64,000 bases of DNA from Desulfobacterales bacterium (GCA_016342285.1 JAEINQ010000001.1:152546-216545); one strand, 5' to 3'. Counted from the stretch's first letter, positions 7,747 through 16,712 are shown. A program made the numbers and translations. The notes: a model not told the origin generated them from the letters alone.

Positions 7747-8883
7747 TTAATCTTCCTGGTTCAGCACCAGGTTGTCCCTGTGGACCACTTCATCGTAAGG
7801 TTTTTCGCCGAGCAGATCGGATATTCGGCTGGTCTTTTGCCCCTGGATTTTGCGGATGTCACCGGCGCTGTAATTGGCCAGGCCGGTTCCCAGGACTCGC
7901 CCATCGATCCCGACAATTCTCACCGGCGCCCCCTTGCCGAACTCGCCATCGACCCCGACGATCCCGCTGGGCAGAAGGCTTTTTCCGTTGCCGACAATGG
8001 CCCGGACCGCCCCGGCATCCAGGGTCAGGGCGCCCTTGGGCTTCAAGGTGAAGGCGATCCAGCTCTTGCGGCTGGCCAGGCGCGCCTTTCGCGGAACGAA
8101 AAACGTGCCCTGGGGCTTGCCGGCAAAGAGCTTTTTCAAAACATCCGGTTTGTTGCCGCGGGCGATGATCATGGGCACCCCGGCGGCCGTGACCTTCTTG
8201 GCCGCCCGAATCTTGCTGAGCATGCCGCCGCGACCCAGGGGGCCGGGAATGTCGCCGGCCAACTGCTCCAGGCGCTGGCCGAAGGTCGAAACCTCCGGGA
8301 TCAGTTCGGCCTCGTCGTGAGCCCGGGGGTCTTTGGTAAACAGTCCGTCGATGTCGGACAGGATCACCAGAAGGTCGGCATCCATGAGCAGGGTGATCAT
8401 GGCGGCCAGGTTGTCATTGTCGCCCACCTGAATCTCTTCCACCATCACCGTGTCGTTCTCGTTGACGATGGGCACCACGCCCCAGGAAAGCAGGGTGTGC
8501 AGGGCGTTACGCCCGTTGAGATAGCGCTGGCGGCTGGTCAGATCGTCGCTGGTCAGAAGAATCTGGGCCACCTGCTTGCCGTACCGGGCAAAGGCCTTTT
8601 CATAGGCCATGATCAGGCCGGCCTGGCCTACGGCAGCCACGGCCTGGCGCTGGGGAACGTCCTCCGGTCGCCTGGACAGGCCGACCTTTTTCATTCCCGA
8701 GGCCATGGCGCCGGAAGAGACCAGAATCACCTCCAGGCCATGGTCGATCAGATAGCAGATCTGGCGGCTGATCGCTCGCAGCGCCTTGAGATTCAGCCCC
8801 TGGTCCTGGGTCAAAACGTTGCTGCCCACCTTGACCACCACCCGCCGGGCAGCGTGAAAACAGGTTGCACTAGAGGTCTTCAT
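7747..8883 (-). CDS. proB: Glutamate 5-kinase with PUA domain
   Basis: This is 378 residues from ATG at 8883 ([25 protein letters not shown]). The amino-acid kinase domain shows KVGSNVLT, LVSSGAMASGMKKVG and NENDTVMVEEIQVGDNDNLAA; the C-terminal PUA domain covers the last 80 or so residues. It catalyses the first step of proline synthesis, ATP plus glutamate to glutamyl 5-phosphate. The start lies inside the end of obgE (14-bp overlap), implying translational coupling. The in-frame extension upstream of 8883 is shadow coding over obgE and was not used. Confidence 0.96.
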   Translation of the reverse strand: MKTSSATCFHAARRVVVKVGSNVLTQDQGLNLKALRAISRQICYLIDHGLEVILVSSGAMASGMKKVGLSRRPEDVPQRQAVAAVGQAGLIMAYEKAFARYGKQVAQILLTSDDLTSRQRYLNGRNALHTLLSWGVVPIVNENDTVMVEEIQVGDNDNLAAMITLLMDADLLVILSDIDGLFTKDPRAHDEAELIPEVSTFGQRLEQLAGDIPGPLGRGGMLSKIRAAKKVTAAGVPMIIARGNKPDVLKKLFAGKPQGTFFVPRKARLASRKSWIAFTLKPKGALTLDAGAVRAIVGNGKSLLPSGIVGVDGEFGKGAPVRIVGIDGRVLGTGLANYSAGDIRKIQGQKTSRISDLLGEKPYDEVVHRDNLVLNQED

Positions 8884-9889
8884 GGGGCCTGTCCAGCAAC
8901 AGAAGGATTCGGGAGATGAGCTGCTGCAAACCGTCTCCGGTCTCGGCGGATATCCGCAACGGTTCCAGCGCCCCGGGGGACACCTCCGCTGCCGCCTCGA
9001 AAACGTCGGCCAATTCGCCTGCCTGGGGAAGATCCAGCTTGTTGAGTACCACAATCTGGGGTTTTCGGGCAAGATCCTCGCTGTACAGAGCCAGTTCGGT
9101 GTTGATCGTTCGCATGGACCCCAAGGGATCGTCCGGATCGATCTGGTCGACATCGATGAGATGGACCAGAACCCGGGTCCGCTCCACGTGGCGTAAAAAG
9201 CGGATGCCGAGCCCGGTCCCCTGATGGGCCCCTTCAATGAGCCCGGGAATATCGGCCACCACAAAAGGATCGCCCCAGCCGGTCTGCACCACGCCCAGAC
9301 TCGGCGTCAGGGTGGTGAAGGGGTAGCTGCCCACCTTGGGCCGCGCCGATGTCATGGCCCGGATCAGGGTCGATTTGCCGGCATTGGGCAGACCGACCAG
9401 ACCCACGTCAGCCAGGAGTTTGAGTTCCAGCTTGAGGTTGAGGAATTGTCCGGGTTCGCCGGGCTGGGCAAATCGGGGGGTCCGGTGGGTGGAGGATTTG
9501 AATCGGGTGTTGCCCTGGCCGCCGCGGCCGCCGTTGGCAATAATAAAGGATTCTTCGAGGGAATCGAAATCCTTGACGATTTCACCGGTATCAACGTCGG
9601 TGACCACGGTGCCTGGAGGAATCTCGAGGATCAGGTCCTCGCCGTCCCGGCCGCTTCGCTGGTTTCCCTGGCCGTGGCCGCCGTTTTCCGCCTTGAACTC
9701 TCTTTCGAACCGAAACCGGTAGAGGGTGCGTCTGGCCGAGGATGCACGAAGAATGACATCCCCGCCCCTGCCACCATCACCACCGTCCGGGCCGCCCTTG
9801 GGAATAAACTTTTCCCGTCTGAAACTCACGCAGCCGCGCCCGCCGTTGCCGGACTGGACGGTGATTACCGTTTCATCGATGAATTTCAC
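8870..9889 (-). CDS. obgE: GTPase Obg (ribosome assembly)
   Basis: This is a 339-residue protein. The glycine-rich Obg domain occupies about residues 1-158 ([25 protein letters not shown]). The G domain has G1 GLPNAGKST, switch [16 protein letters not shown] and NKLD. It helps assemble the 50S subunit and links GTP/ppGpp level to growth. There is no C-terminal OCT extension, so it is the short form. Its start overlaps the rpmA stop by 4 bp and its end overlaps proB, in the conserved rplU-rpmA-obg order. Confidence 0.97.
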   Translation of the reverse strand: MKFIDETVITVQSGNGGRGCVSFRREKFIPKGGPDGGDGGRGGDVILRASSARRTLYRFRFEREFKAENGGHGQGNQRSGRDGEDLILEIPPGTVVTDVDTGEIVKDFDSLEESFIIANGGRGGQGNTRFKSSTHRTPRFAQPGEPGQFLNLKLELKLLADVGLVGLPNAGKSTLIRAMTSARPKVGSYPFTTLTPSLGVVQTGWGDPFVVADIPGLIEGAHQGTGLGIRFLRHVERTRVLVHLIDVDQIDPDDPLGSMRTINTELALYSEDLARKPQIVVLNKLDLPQAGELADVFEAAAEVSPGALEPLRISAETGDGLQQLISRILLLLDRPHEDL

Positions 9890-10140
9890 TCGGCATAAAC
9901 GCTGACTTTTTTCCGGGCTCGCCCCTTGCGTTCAAAGGCAACGACACCGTCGATCAGGGCAAACAGGGTGTAGTCCCTGCCCAAGCCGACGTTTTCGCCC
10001 GGATGAATTCTGGTACCCAACTGGCGGATGATGATGCTGCCCGCCCGGACATGCTCGCCGCCGTAGCGCTTGACGCCCCGGCGCTGACCGTTGCTGTCGC
10101 GGCCGTTTTTGGAACTGCCGCCTGCTTTCTTATGAGCCAT
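9886..10140 (-). CDS. rpmA: 50S ribosomal protein L27
   Basis: This 84-residue protein starts [19 protein letters not shown] and contains [22 protein letters not shown], the standard L27 sequence. The lysine-rich N-terminus reaches the peptidyl-transferase centre. There is no Firmicutes-type cleaved N-terminal extension. It lies 71 bp after rplU and overlaps obgE. Confidence 0.98.
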   Translation of the reverse strand: MAHKKAGGSSKNGRDSNGQRRGVKRYGGEHVRAGSIIIRQLGTRIHPGENVGLGRDYTLFALIDGVVAFERKGRARKKVSVYAE

Positions 10141-10211
10141 GGTTAAACTCCCTGAAAATTCTTAATAATCTGCTTGAAACGGCGCGAAAACCACTCGCCC
10201 CGGGACCCCCG

Positions 10212-10523
10212 CTAACCCTGAATGCTGTCAATCATGACCGCGGTAAAGGCCTGGCGGTGCCCCTGCTTGCGGCGATAGCGTTTCCGGCGTTTGTACTTGA
10301 AGACGAGAATCTTCTTGCCGCGGCCCTGCTCAATGATGGTGCCGGAGACCGTGGCATTTTCCACCATGGGCTGGCCGACGGTGGTCGTTTCACCGTTCGA
10401 GACCATCAGCACCTGATCAAAAGAGATCGGCGCGCCGACCTCGCCCGCCAGTTTCTCCACTCGCAGGACGTCACCCTCGGCGATTTTGTATTGTTTTCCG
10501 CCGGTTTTTACGATAGCGTGCAT
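10212..10523 (-). CDS. rplU: 50S ribosomal protein L21
   Basis: This 103-residue protein begins MHAIVKTGGKQYKIAEGDVLRVEKL and ends with KRRKRYRRKQGHRQAFTAVMI, the basic rRNA-binding tail of L21. It is the first gene of the leftward operon. A leader of about 70 bases separates it from the promoter at 10595-10622 and could carry an L21-type autoregulatory structure, but I did not fold one convincingly. Confidence 0.98.
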   Translation of the reverse strand: MHAIVKTGGKQYKIAEGDVLRVEKLAGEVGAPISFDQVLMVSNGETTTVGQPMVENATVSGTIIEQGRGKKILVFKYKRRKRYRRKQGHRQAFTAVMIDSIQG

Positions 10524-10594
10524 CTTCGTTTACCCCCTTCCAAATCAACGCCAATATCAACCACGCACTTCTGAATGGCTTCCAAAAAGAGTTA

Positions 10595-10622
10595 TTTTTA
10601 GACGATCCAGATTTTTTGTCAA
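10595..10622 (-). promoter_or_regulatory. Promoter of the rplU-gpmI operon
   Basis: On the minus strand TTGACA (10617-10622), a 16-bp spacer and TAAAAA (10595-10600) form a good sigma-70-type promoter. It is followed by an A-rich initial region and the L21 leader. Confidence 0.6.
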
Positions 10623-10742
10623 GCCAATTTTTAATATCGTAAAGGTGGAAATCAAGAAAATGGACCCGTTTGGCACAAAAAACGGTCTTATTGTATCTAT
10701 TTCCGTCAGCCGACGCAAGGGCACACAAAACCGGAAAAAACC

Positions 10743-11561
10743 ATGAAACCTCATCGCCACCGCAAATCAACCCTCTGGCGGCCAGGGTCGAGCAAGCCAG
10801 AGGGTCAGCCCCTCATCGTCGAAGAACCCCTGTCCATCCGCATTCAGGGCGCCCCCTACTCGGTGGTCATGCGCACCCCCGGCGACGAAAAGGCCCACGT
10901 GGCCGGATTCTGCCTGGGCGAAGGGTTGGCCGACCGACCTGAAGACATCACCGCCATCGCTTTTTGCGACGGGGACGATACCAACGTGGTTACGGTCACC
11001 CTGGCCCCTAAGCGCCGCAAAGCCATCGCCGGCATCCTGGATCGGCGCGAATTCGTCAGCCAGACCTCATGCGGCCTCTGCGGCAAGGAGATCGTCGCCG
11101 ACCTCCACCAGCAGGTGCGCCCGGTGACAGCCGAAACGCGGCTTGACCCCCAGGGGGCCTTTGCCTGCCTTCAGTCCCTGTCCGACCATCAACCGATTCG
11201 CCGGGCCACCCGGGCCGCCCACGCAGCGGCCATTTATGACGACCGGTTCAACCTGCTGGCCATCGCCGAGGACGTCGGAAGACACAACGCTCTGGACAAG
11301 GCCATCGGCATGCTCTTTCTCGACGGCCGGCTGGATCGGGCCGCCCTGCTGGTGCTCTCTTCGCGGATCAGCTACGAGCTGGTCCAGAAGGCGGCCCGGG
11401 CACGGATTCCGGTCATCGTCGCCGTTTCCCGCCCCACCACCCTGGCCGTAGACCTGGCCGAAGCCCTCAACATCACCGTGGCCTGCAGAGACGGTCGAGA
11501 CGGCCTGAATGTGTTCTGTTGCAGCCACCGCTTTGGACTGTCAACTTTGATGCATGCCTAA
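10743..11561 (+). CDS. fdhD: Formate dehydrogenase accessory sulfurtransferase FdhD
   Basis: This 272-residue protein carries TSCGLCGKE near residues 107-115, the CxxC loop that takes sulfur from a cysteine desulfurase and delivers it to the molybdenum/tungsten bis-MGD cofactor of formate dehydrogenase. Other family segments are GFCLGEGL, AEDVGRHNALDKAIG and LVLSSRISYELVQKAARARIPVI. No formate dehydrogenase subunit is in the window, so the partner is elsewhere. It is transcribed divergently from rplU. Confidence 0.95.
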   Translation: MKPHRHRKSTLWRPGSSKPEGQPLIVEEPLSIRIQGAPYSVVMRTPGDEKAHVAGFCLGEGLADRPEDITAIAFCDGDDTNVVTVTLAPKRRKAIAGILDRREFVSQTSCGLCGKEIVADLHQQVRPVTAETRLDPQGAFACLQSLSDHQPIRRATRAAHAAAIYDDRFNLLAIAEDVGRHNALDKAIGMLFLDGRLDRAALLVLSSRISYELVQKAARARIPVIVAVSRPTTLAVDLAEALNITVACRDGRDGLNVFCCSHRFGLSTLMHA

Positions 11562-11992
11562 AAAAATCCACGCCACAGGGAAATTCCGTAAAAGCTGCGA
11601 TCCCTGACGGGAGAGATAACGGGATTCGGGGCTTCCGACACGGCACCAGGTCTGGTGAGGCCGTGCACCTGCCCGAAGGGCACCTGTGCGGCGTAGCTTG
11701 AAAAGCGAAGCCGCATGGCACCATTTGTTCGGCCGGAGTGCCTGATGTTTTTTTTTGTTTTCTTCGGTCATCGGTCCGCTATCATCGGTCATCGGTCTTT
11801 AGCAGGGGATCGGCCGACCAAATAATCCGTGTAATCCGCGTCATCCGTGCCAAAAAACTTTGCGATCTTTGCGACTTTGCGGTGATACACATTTTGGTTG
11901 CGGCTATGCCACGCTACGGTCTTTGCGATCTCTGTGGTTAAAATCAACTGCTTACAAAACCATTAATTTGGGGGAACTGGGTGAAAACCCGA
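11562..11992. other. Gene-free stretch with hairpins and word repeats
   Basis: No gene is seen. A strong imperfect palindrome (CACCAG/CTGGTG with flanking CGGC/GCCG) lies at about 11640-11668, followed by a smaller one around GCCCGAAGGGC (11673-11683). From 11823 to 11940 there are low-complexity words (TAATCCGTGTAATCCGCG, TTTGCGATCTTTGCGAC) that are inverse relatives of those at 300-333. Confidence 0.5.
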
Positions 11993-12541
11993 TTAGCGAA
12001 CCGCCTGAATAAAATCCTGCTCCATCCGGTTTCGAAGGGATTTGATGGACAAAACCGTGTCGCGGAACAGCGTCTGATTGGATGCGGGCCGGCGACGCAG
12101 GCGGGCGGTCTGGGCCGGGCACAGGTACCAGGTGCATACCCAGGGACGGCTCAAACGGGGCAGGGTGCACCCGCGATGGCTGATGCAGGTGCAACGGCTG
12201 CCGGTGTCTGCGATGAGCTGGACTTGTGGCACGGGGTGTCCGGCCAGGTGAAGAAAGAGAAGATCCTTAAAATCGACCCAGATCTTTGCACTCAGGCAGC
12301 AGGGATCCGGGCAATGGGGGCAGGTTTCGTCACAGAGGGTGTCAAGAAGCGGAAACAGCCATTTTAAGCGATCGCCTATGGCCCGGGCGGCCTCTATGGC
12401 CGAATTCAGCTTTTTGTCATGTATCGCCATGAGGTGATTCAAGGCGGCATTGGCCTCGCGCCACTGATCGGGCGCACCCCAGGGCGGGAAAAGTTGGCAT
12501 CCGTCGCCAATGGGCGCCATGTCCTTGTTTTTGCGGGTCAT
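11993..12541 (-). CDS. Cysteine-rich protein of unknown function
   Basis: This 182-residue protein has an N-terminal helical part (WREANAALNHLMAIHDKKLNSAIEAARAIGDRL), then clustered cysteines: CDETCPHCPDPCC, CTCISHRGCTLPRLSRPWVCTWYLC. The spacing suggests a metal-binding module, loosely like YkgJ-type zinc/iron-chelating proteins, but I cannot assign a family. It lies 11 bp downstream of the next leftward gene (12553-12852), suggesting one transcript. Function unknown. Confidence 0.65.
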   Translation of the reverse strand: MTRKNKDMAPIGDGCQLFPPWGAPDQWREANAALNHLMAIHDKKLNSAIEAARAIGDRLKWLFPLLDTLCDETCPHCPDPCCLSAKIWVDFKDLLFLHLAGHPVPQVQLIADTGSRCTCISHRGCTLPRLSRPWVCTWYLCPAQTARLRRRPASNQTLFRDTVLSIKSLRNRMEQDFIQAVR

Positions 12542-12552
12542 ACCCCTCTATT

Positions 12553-12852
12553 TTATGCGTTTTTAAAACCCACGTCTTTTTGGCGTGAATTCTTTACAGC
12601 ACTGAGAATGTGTTGGCGTGCCTGGATCGACAGCGTGGCTGACGCGGACGCTTTCTGGTAGGCTTCCTCCAAACAGGGGCCGGCTTGCCGGTGAAGGGCT
12701 GCAAGATGTTGGTGGTTGCCGGCACAGGGCGGGCATATTCGAAGGTGCAGCCAGGCCCTGAAGCGCTGGAACCAGGGGAGATCACCGTCCATGGCCATGG
12801 ATACCAAAAAGGCGGTTTTTCGGCAATCGAGTATCAGGTATTTCATAATCAT
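12553..12852 (-). CDS. Anti-sigma-factor-like zinc-finger protein
   Basis: This is about 99 residues from ATG at 12852 (MIMKYLILDCRKTAFLVSMAMDG), chosen because GGAAGGGG lies about 7 bases upstream. It contains WLHLRICPPCAGN, the HxxxCxxC zinc motif of ZF-HC2/ZAS-type anti-sigma proteins, preceded by a helix with a cysteine (LDCRKTAFLVS). No transmembrane segment is seen, so it would be a soluble form. An ECF sigma gene is expected upstream but is absent. It is probably cotranscribed with the cysteine-rich gene after it. Confidence 0.6.
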   Translation of the reverse strand: MIMKYLILDCRKTAFLVSMAMDGDLPWFQRFRAWLHLRICPPCAGNHQHLAALHRQAGPCLEEAYQKASASATLSIQARQHILSAVKNSRQKDVGFKNA

Positions 12853-13051
12853 AGGCATTCCCCTTCCGGGCCGATCGGCGTGAAATGAACATGAAGAAAA
12901 CACCATCTTCTGTTCGCGGTTGACCCGATCAACGACTTCTGGCAATGAGTCGGTAACCATCCGCAATCCTTACAGGCCGGGCTCCCATCTACCAGGGTGT
13001 GGATGGGCTCTTATGGATGGAAACCGGCTAAAACCATCGTGGAGGCAGACC

Positions 13052-14209
13052 ATGCACAAACCTGAGGACCGAATCGAAACCAAGTTGATTCATGCCGGAG
13101 AACCGGACCCGAAGATCGGCGGCGCGGTCAGCCTGCCGATCTTCCAATCGTCCACCTTCCTCTACGCTGGACAGCAAAGCTACGACGAACTCAAATACAT
13201 CCGCATGAACAACACCCCCAACCACACGGCCCTTCACCGGAAGCTGGCCGCCGTGGAAAGTGCCGAAGCCGCCCTGGTGACAGCCAGCGGCATGGGGGCC
13301 ATCTCGACGACCCTGCTGACCCTGCTGGGGCCAGGGGACCATCTCCTGGCCCAGCCGGGGCTGTACGGCGGTACCTACGAATTCATCGCCAAGGACCTGG
13401 CCGGCCTGAACATCGGCTGGGATGTGCTAGAAGACGACCCCACCCAATGGCCGGCCCAGGTGAAACCGACAACCCGCCTGGTCTATTGCGAGTCCATCAC
13501 CAACCCCCTGATCCGGGTCGCCGACCTTGAGGCCATGGCGGCCTTTGCCCGGGACCACGGCTTGGTGTCGGTGATCGACAACACCTTTGCCACGCCAATC
13601 AATTTCCGTCCGGCCGAGCACGGCTTCGACCTCTCCGTGCACAGCGGCACCAAGTATCTTAACGGTCATTCGGACATCGTGGCCGGGGCGGTCATCGGAA
13701 GGGCCGATTCGGTGGCCGCCGTCAACCACAAACTGGTTCACCTGGGTGCCACCCTTGATCCCCATGCCTGTTTTCTCCTTCACCGGGGGCTAAAAACCCT
13801 GGCCCTGCGCATGCGCTGCCATAACCAAAGCGCCCTGGCCATCGCCCAATTCCTTGAGACCCATCCTGCTCTGGCCCGGGTCAACTACCCCGGGCTTCCA
13901 TCGAACCCCGGCCACCGGTTTGCCGCGGAACTGTTCGACGGGTTCGGCGGCATGGTCAGCTTCGAGATCGATGGCGGTGTCGACACGGCCGAGCGGTTCA
14001 TGGGGGCGCTGCGAATTCCCCTGGTGGCACCGAGCCTCGGCGGGGTGGAGACGTTGATCACCCGGCCGGCCGTCACCTCCCATGCCGGCATGGACCCCGA
14101 AGAACGACGGGGTATGGGGATATCGGACCGGCTCATTCGCCTGTCGGTGGGAATCGAGGCCGTCGAAGATGTCATGGCCGATATCGACCAGGCCCTGAAT
14201 AAAATCTGA
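13052..14209 (+). CDS. Cys/Met-metabolism PLP enzyme (cystathionine gamma-synthase / methionine gamma-lyase family)
   Basis: This is 385 residues from ATG 13052, with GGAGGC 6 bases upstream; an in-frame extension to 12920 is not needed. It is a fold-type I PLP enzyme of the trans-sulfuration family. LPIFQSSTF and ASGMGAISTTLLTLLGPGD bind PLP phosphate, VIDNTFATP holds the PLP-ring Asp, and SVHSGTKYLNGHSD carries the Schiff-base Lys at about 201. Which reaction it performs (synthase, beta-lyase or gamma-lyase) cannot be told from these motifs. It is monocistronic by position. Confidence 0.88.
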   Translation: MHKPEDRIETKLIHAGEPDPKIGGAVSLPIFQSSTFLYAGQQSYDELKYIRMNNTPNHTALHRKLAAVESAEAALVTASGMGAISTTLLTLLGPGDHLLAQPGLYGGTYEFIAKDLAGLNIGWDVLEDDPTQWPAQVKPTTRLVYCESITNPLIRVADLEAMAAFARDHGLVSVIDNTFATPINFRPAEHGFDLSVHSGTKYLNGHSDIVAGAVIGRADSVAAVNHKLVHLGATLDPHACFLLHRGLKTLALRMRCHNQSALAIAQFLETHPALARVNYPGLPSNPGHRFAAELFDGFGGMVSFEIDGGVDTAERFMGALRIPLVAPSLGGVETLITRPAVTSHAGMDPEERRGMGISDRLIRLSVGIEAVEDVMADIDQALNKI

Positions 14210-14284
14210 TGACAACAACATATTTATGAACCGCGGACGGACGCAGACCATCGCAGGCGGAAAAAGCGTATTGGCGGCCGGCCG

Positions 14285-15094
14285 TCAGAACCGCAGCGAC
14301 AGGCAGGAGACTCCGCCGTCCATTTTCCGGAATTCGGAAACGTCTACGGGGATGACCGGATAGCCGGCCGCCTCAAGGGCACTTTTTGTATGGGAATGGC
14401 CGCCAGGCAGAATTACGTGGTCGTTGACCCGGATGCAGTTGGCCGCATACGCCTCGGCCGGATCCACCACGATTTTTCGAAAACCGGCAAAGGCCTCACA
14501 GTCCGCCAGTTCGGCAGCCACCAGCAGGGTGTCACCGCCGAGCCACGACACACCGGTCTTAAGATGAAGCAGGCTCTTTAAGGCAATGGTGACGGCGCTG
14601 CAGCCGCGATCCCCCAGGAACCGGGTTAGCTGGGCCGCGCCGTCGGCGTTGGTCCGTCCGCTCAGACCGATGAAATAGCGCGCACCTGCGGCCATCACGT
14701 CACCGCCGTCCAGGGTGCCGGGCGGTTCCATGGCGAAAAGGGCGGGAAACCGTCTTGCCAGTTCATCGCCAACGGCGGCGGTCTCACCTCGCCGGGGCAG
14801 GGCGCCCGGTCGGGTGACCACGGCCCATTCCCGGGTCATCACGGCGGTATCTTCCACAAAGGTGGCGTCCGGATACCGGTCATCGGGGTCCAGCACGGTC
14901 ACCTGGAGTCCGCATCGCTCCAGGGCGCCAACATACCCCTGGTGCTGAACCCTGGCCAAGGCCAGATCCGGCCGACCCAGATCCGCCGAGGTAATGCCAT
15001 CTGAAAATGTGGCGCCCGGCGGACGGACAATGGCGTGGGTGAAGGGGTCCGTTTCGTTATGCTGTTTACCATCCATGGCGGCAGGGTAGAGCAT
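14285..15094 (-). CDS. Dimethylargininase-like amidinotransferase-superfamily hydrolase
   Basis: This is a 269-residue protein. FTHAIVRPPGATF, FVEDTAVMTREWAVVTRPG, GTLDGGDVM, LLHLKTGVSWLGGDTLLV and the C-terminal GGVSCLSLRF match N(G),N(G)-dimethylarginine dimethylaminohydrolases. The catalytic Cys is about residue 264 and the catalytic His sits in LLHLKTG. The enzyme releases citrulline from methylated arginine or related guanidines. The start could be 15094 or the in-frame ATG at 15076; neither has a clear ribosome site. Confidence 0.88.
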   Translation of the reverse strand: MLYPAAMDGKQHNETDPFTHAIVRPPGATFSDGITSADLGRPDLALARVQHQGYVGALERCGLQVTVLDPDDRYPDATFVEDTAVMTREWAVVTRPGALPRRGETAAVGDELARRFPALFAMEPPGTLDGGDVMAAGARYFIGLSGRTNADGAAQLTRFLGDRGCSAVTIALKSLLHLKTGVSWLGGDTLLVAAELADCEAFAGFRKIVVDPAEAYAANCIRVNDHVILPGGHSHTKSALEAAGYPVIPVDVSEFRKMDGGVSCLSLRF

Positions 15095-15133
15095 GGAAGC
15101 GCCCCGAATGTCAAATCGACCGCCAAGTCCCTA

Positions 15134-15163
15134 TTGACCGGGCAGGGAAAAAATAGCTACAAA
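15134..15163 (+). promoter_or_regulatory. Candidate promoter of the BMP transporter operon
   Basis: TTGACC (15134-15139), an 18-bp spacer and TACAAA (15158-15163) lie just before a 13-codon leader frame and the BMP gene. Both boxes match moderately. Confidence 0.4.
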
Positions 15164-15175
15164 GGGGGCCGGAAA

Positions 15176-15217
15176 ATGACGATCGACACAAACGCATATA
15201 CGGAGGCAAGAAAATGA
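15176..15217 (+). CDS. Possible 13-residue leader peptide before the BMP gene
   Basis: ATG at 15176 encodes MTIDTNAYTEARK and stops at TGA 15215-15217, which overlaps the ATG of the BMP gene (ATGA). A purine-rich AAGGGGGCCGG lies upstream. Such short coupled frames can set translation of the next gene. The evidence is arrangement only. Confidence 0.3.
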   Translation: MTIDTNAYTEARK

Positions 15218-16407
15218 CCCCAAAGACAGGCTTCACCCGGTGGCTGGCCGTGCTGGTGGCAGCACTTTTCCTTTCAGCTCCGATGGCTGTCTGCGCCGCA
15301 GACACCCCGTTTACCTTCGGCCTGCTGCTGGTCGGCCCATACAACGACCACGGCTGGAGCCAGGCCCATTACGACGGTGGACTCTATGTGGAAAAGACCG
15401 TCCCCGGCACCAAGATGATTTACATCGACAAGGTAAACCCGGCCGACCGCGCCGGCGTGACCATCCCCATGCTGGTTGACGACATGGTGGAAAAAGGCGC
15501 CCAACTCATCATCGCCAACTCCGACGACATGAAGGACGGCACCCGGGAGGCGGCCCTGATGCACCCGGATGTCAAGTTCATTCACATCTCCGGGGACGAC
15601 GTGCTCACCGGCAAGGCGTCGGCGAACCTGACCAACCTCATGGGGAAAATGGAGTATGGCAAGATGATGGCCGGATTTGCCGCGGCCATGACCACCAAAA
15701 CCGGAAAGATCGGCTACCTGGGCCCCCTGATCAACGAAGAGACGAGGCGTCTGAGCGCCTCATGCTACCTCGGTGCCAAATACGCCTGGGAAAAGGTGCT
15801 GGGAAAGAATCCGGCGGACCTCCAGTTCAAGGTGACCTGGATCGGATTCTGGTTCAACATTCCCGGGGTCACCGCCGATCCGACCCAGGTGGCCCAGAAT
15901 TTCTACGATACCGGTTACGATGTGGTGATCTCTGGCATCGATACCACCGAAGCCCTGACCGTGGCCGGGCAGAAGCGCCAGGGGGGAAAGACGGTCTGGG
16001 CCATCCCTTACGACTATATAGGCGCCTGCAGCGCCGCACCCCAGGTCTGTTTGGGGGTTCCCTACTTCAACTGGGGACCGGACTATGCGGCCCTCATCAA
16101 AAAGCTCAAGGCCGGTCAGTGGGCATCTGTCTGGACCTGGACGGACCCGGACTGGAAAGACATCAACAACCACGTCACCAGCGCCGTGGGCTTTAAGATT
16201 GGTGACGCCCTGGGAGACGACGCCAAAAAGGCCTTAGACAAATTCATCGCCGATTTGGGCGCCGGCCGCGTCAATCTCTTCACCGGTCCGCTCAACTACC
16301 AGGATGGAACAACCTTCCTTGCGGCCGGAGAAAAGGCCACGGACAAACAGATCTGGTACCTGGAACAGCTCCTGGCCGGCATGGAGGGCCAGAGCAGCGC
16401 CAAATAG
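15214..16407 (+). CDS. BMP-family ABC transporter substrate-binding protein
   Basis: This 397-residue protein has a signal peptide (hydrophobic WLAVLVAALFLSAPMAVCA, cleavage before ADTPF). The BMP/PnrA-type fold is indicated by GLLLVGPYNDHGWSQAHYDGG, VKFIHISGD and IGYLGP. The family binds purine nucleosides or related small molecules in the periplasm. GGAGGC precedes the ATG by 6 bases. An ATPase and two permeases follow, but a roughly 300-bp repeat block separates them from this gene. It lacks a lipobox cysteine, as expected for a free periplasmic protein in a Gram-negative. Confidence 0.92.
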   Translation: MTPKTGFTRWLAVLVAALFLSAPMAVCAADTPFTFGLLLVGPYNDHGWSQAHYDGGLYVEKTVPGTKMIYIDKVNPADRAGVTIPMLVDDMVEKGAQLIIANSDDMKDGTREAALMHPDVKFIHISGDDVLTGKASANLTNLMGKMEYGKMMAGFAAAMTTKTGKIGYLGPLINEETRRLSASCYLGAKYAWEKVLGKNPADLQFKVTWIGFWFNIPGVTADPTQVAQNFYDTGYDVVISGIDTTEALTVAGQKRQGGKTVWAIPYDYIGACSAAPQVCLGVPYFNWGPDYAALIKKLKAGQWASVWTWTDPDWKDINNHVTSAVGFKIGDALGDDAKKALDKFIADLGAGRVNLFTGPLNYQDGTTFLAAGEKATDKQIWYLEQLLAGMEGQSSAK

Positions 16408-16417
16408 CGATGCGCCC

Positions 16418-16445
16418 CACTCGCGGAGCGGGTGGCATCAGGAAG
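16418..16445 (+). repeat. GCGGAGCGGGTGGC repeat, partial copy
   Basis: CGCGGAGCGGGTGGCATCAG resembles the start of the repeats at 25441 and 31717. It directly abuts the TTTAGGCAT repeat that follows. Confidence 0.5.
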
Positions 16446-16677
16446 CCCCCTGAAGGGGCTGCGATGCTGCGCTTCCAGTTCGAAATGCCTTAAATGCCTA
16501 AATTGCCTAAAATTAAGGAATTCTGCCATATCTTAGCTTAAAAAACCGGAGCGAAGCGACTCCACCACTTTAGGCATTTCACACTTTAGTTCATTTTAGG
16601 CATTGCACGACAAATGAAACGGCATAGCCAATTGACTCTGACCACGCCTAAAGGACGTGGATTCCTACTTCGAATTG
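16446..16677 (-). repeat. TTTAGGCAT repeat element, copy 1 (reverse orientation)
   Basis: This roughly 230-bp copy carries, in order, a GCCCC/GGGGC hairpin, TTCGAAATGCC, three AAATGCCTAAA-type words, CCATATCTTAGC, the GGAGCGAAGCGACTCC hairpin, two TTTAGGCATT words, the phrase ATAGCCAATTGACTCTGACC, and a CCACG/CGTGG hairpin ending TTCGAATTG. The same modules in the same order occur at 22853, 31401 and 35928 on the other strand, and partly at 19361 and 26484. It separates the BMP gene from its ATPase gene. Confidence 0.8.
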
Positions 16678-16678
16678 A

Positions 16679-16712
16679 ACGTGCAGGAAGCCGAACCCGG
16701 TTTCCTGCACGT
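16679..16712 (+). promoter_or_regulatory. Strong hairpin just upstream of the ABC ATPase start
   Basis: ACGTGCAGGAA (16679-16689) pairs perfectly with TTCCTGCACGT (16702-16712) around a 12-base loop, only 14 bp before the GTG start. No T-run follows, so it is more likely an RNA-processing, stabilising or translation-affecting stem than a terminator. Confidence 0.5.

Noticed and set aside
7780..8919. 379-codon rightward frame over proB
   Set aside because: It is antisense to the well-supported proB.
8884..9264. Longer N-terminus for proB
   Set aside because: The extra residues are out-of-frame obgE. The ATG at 8883 gives the normal length and N-terminal motif.
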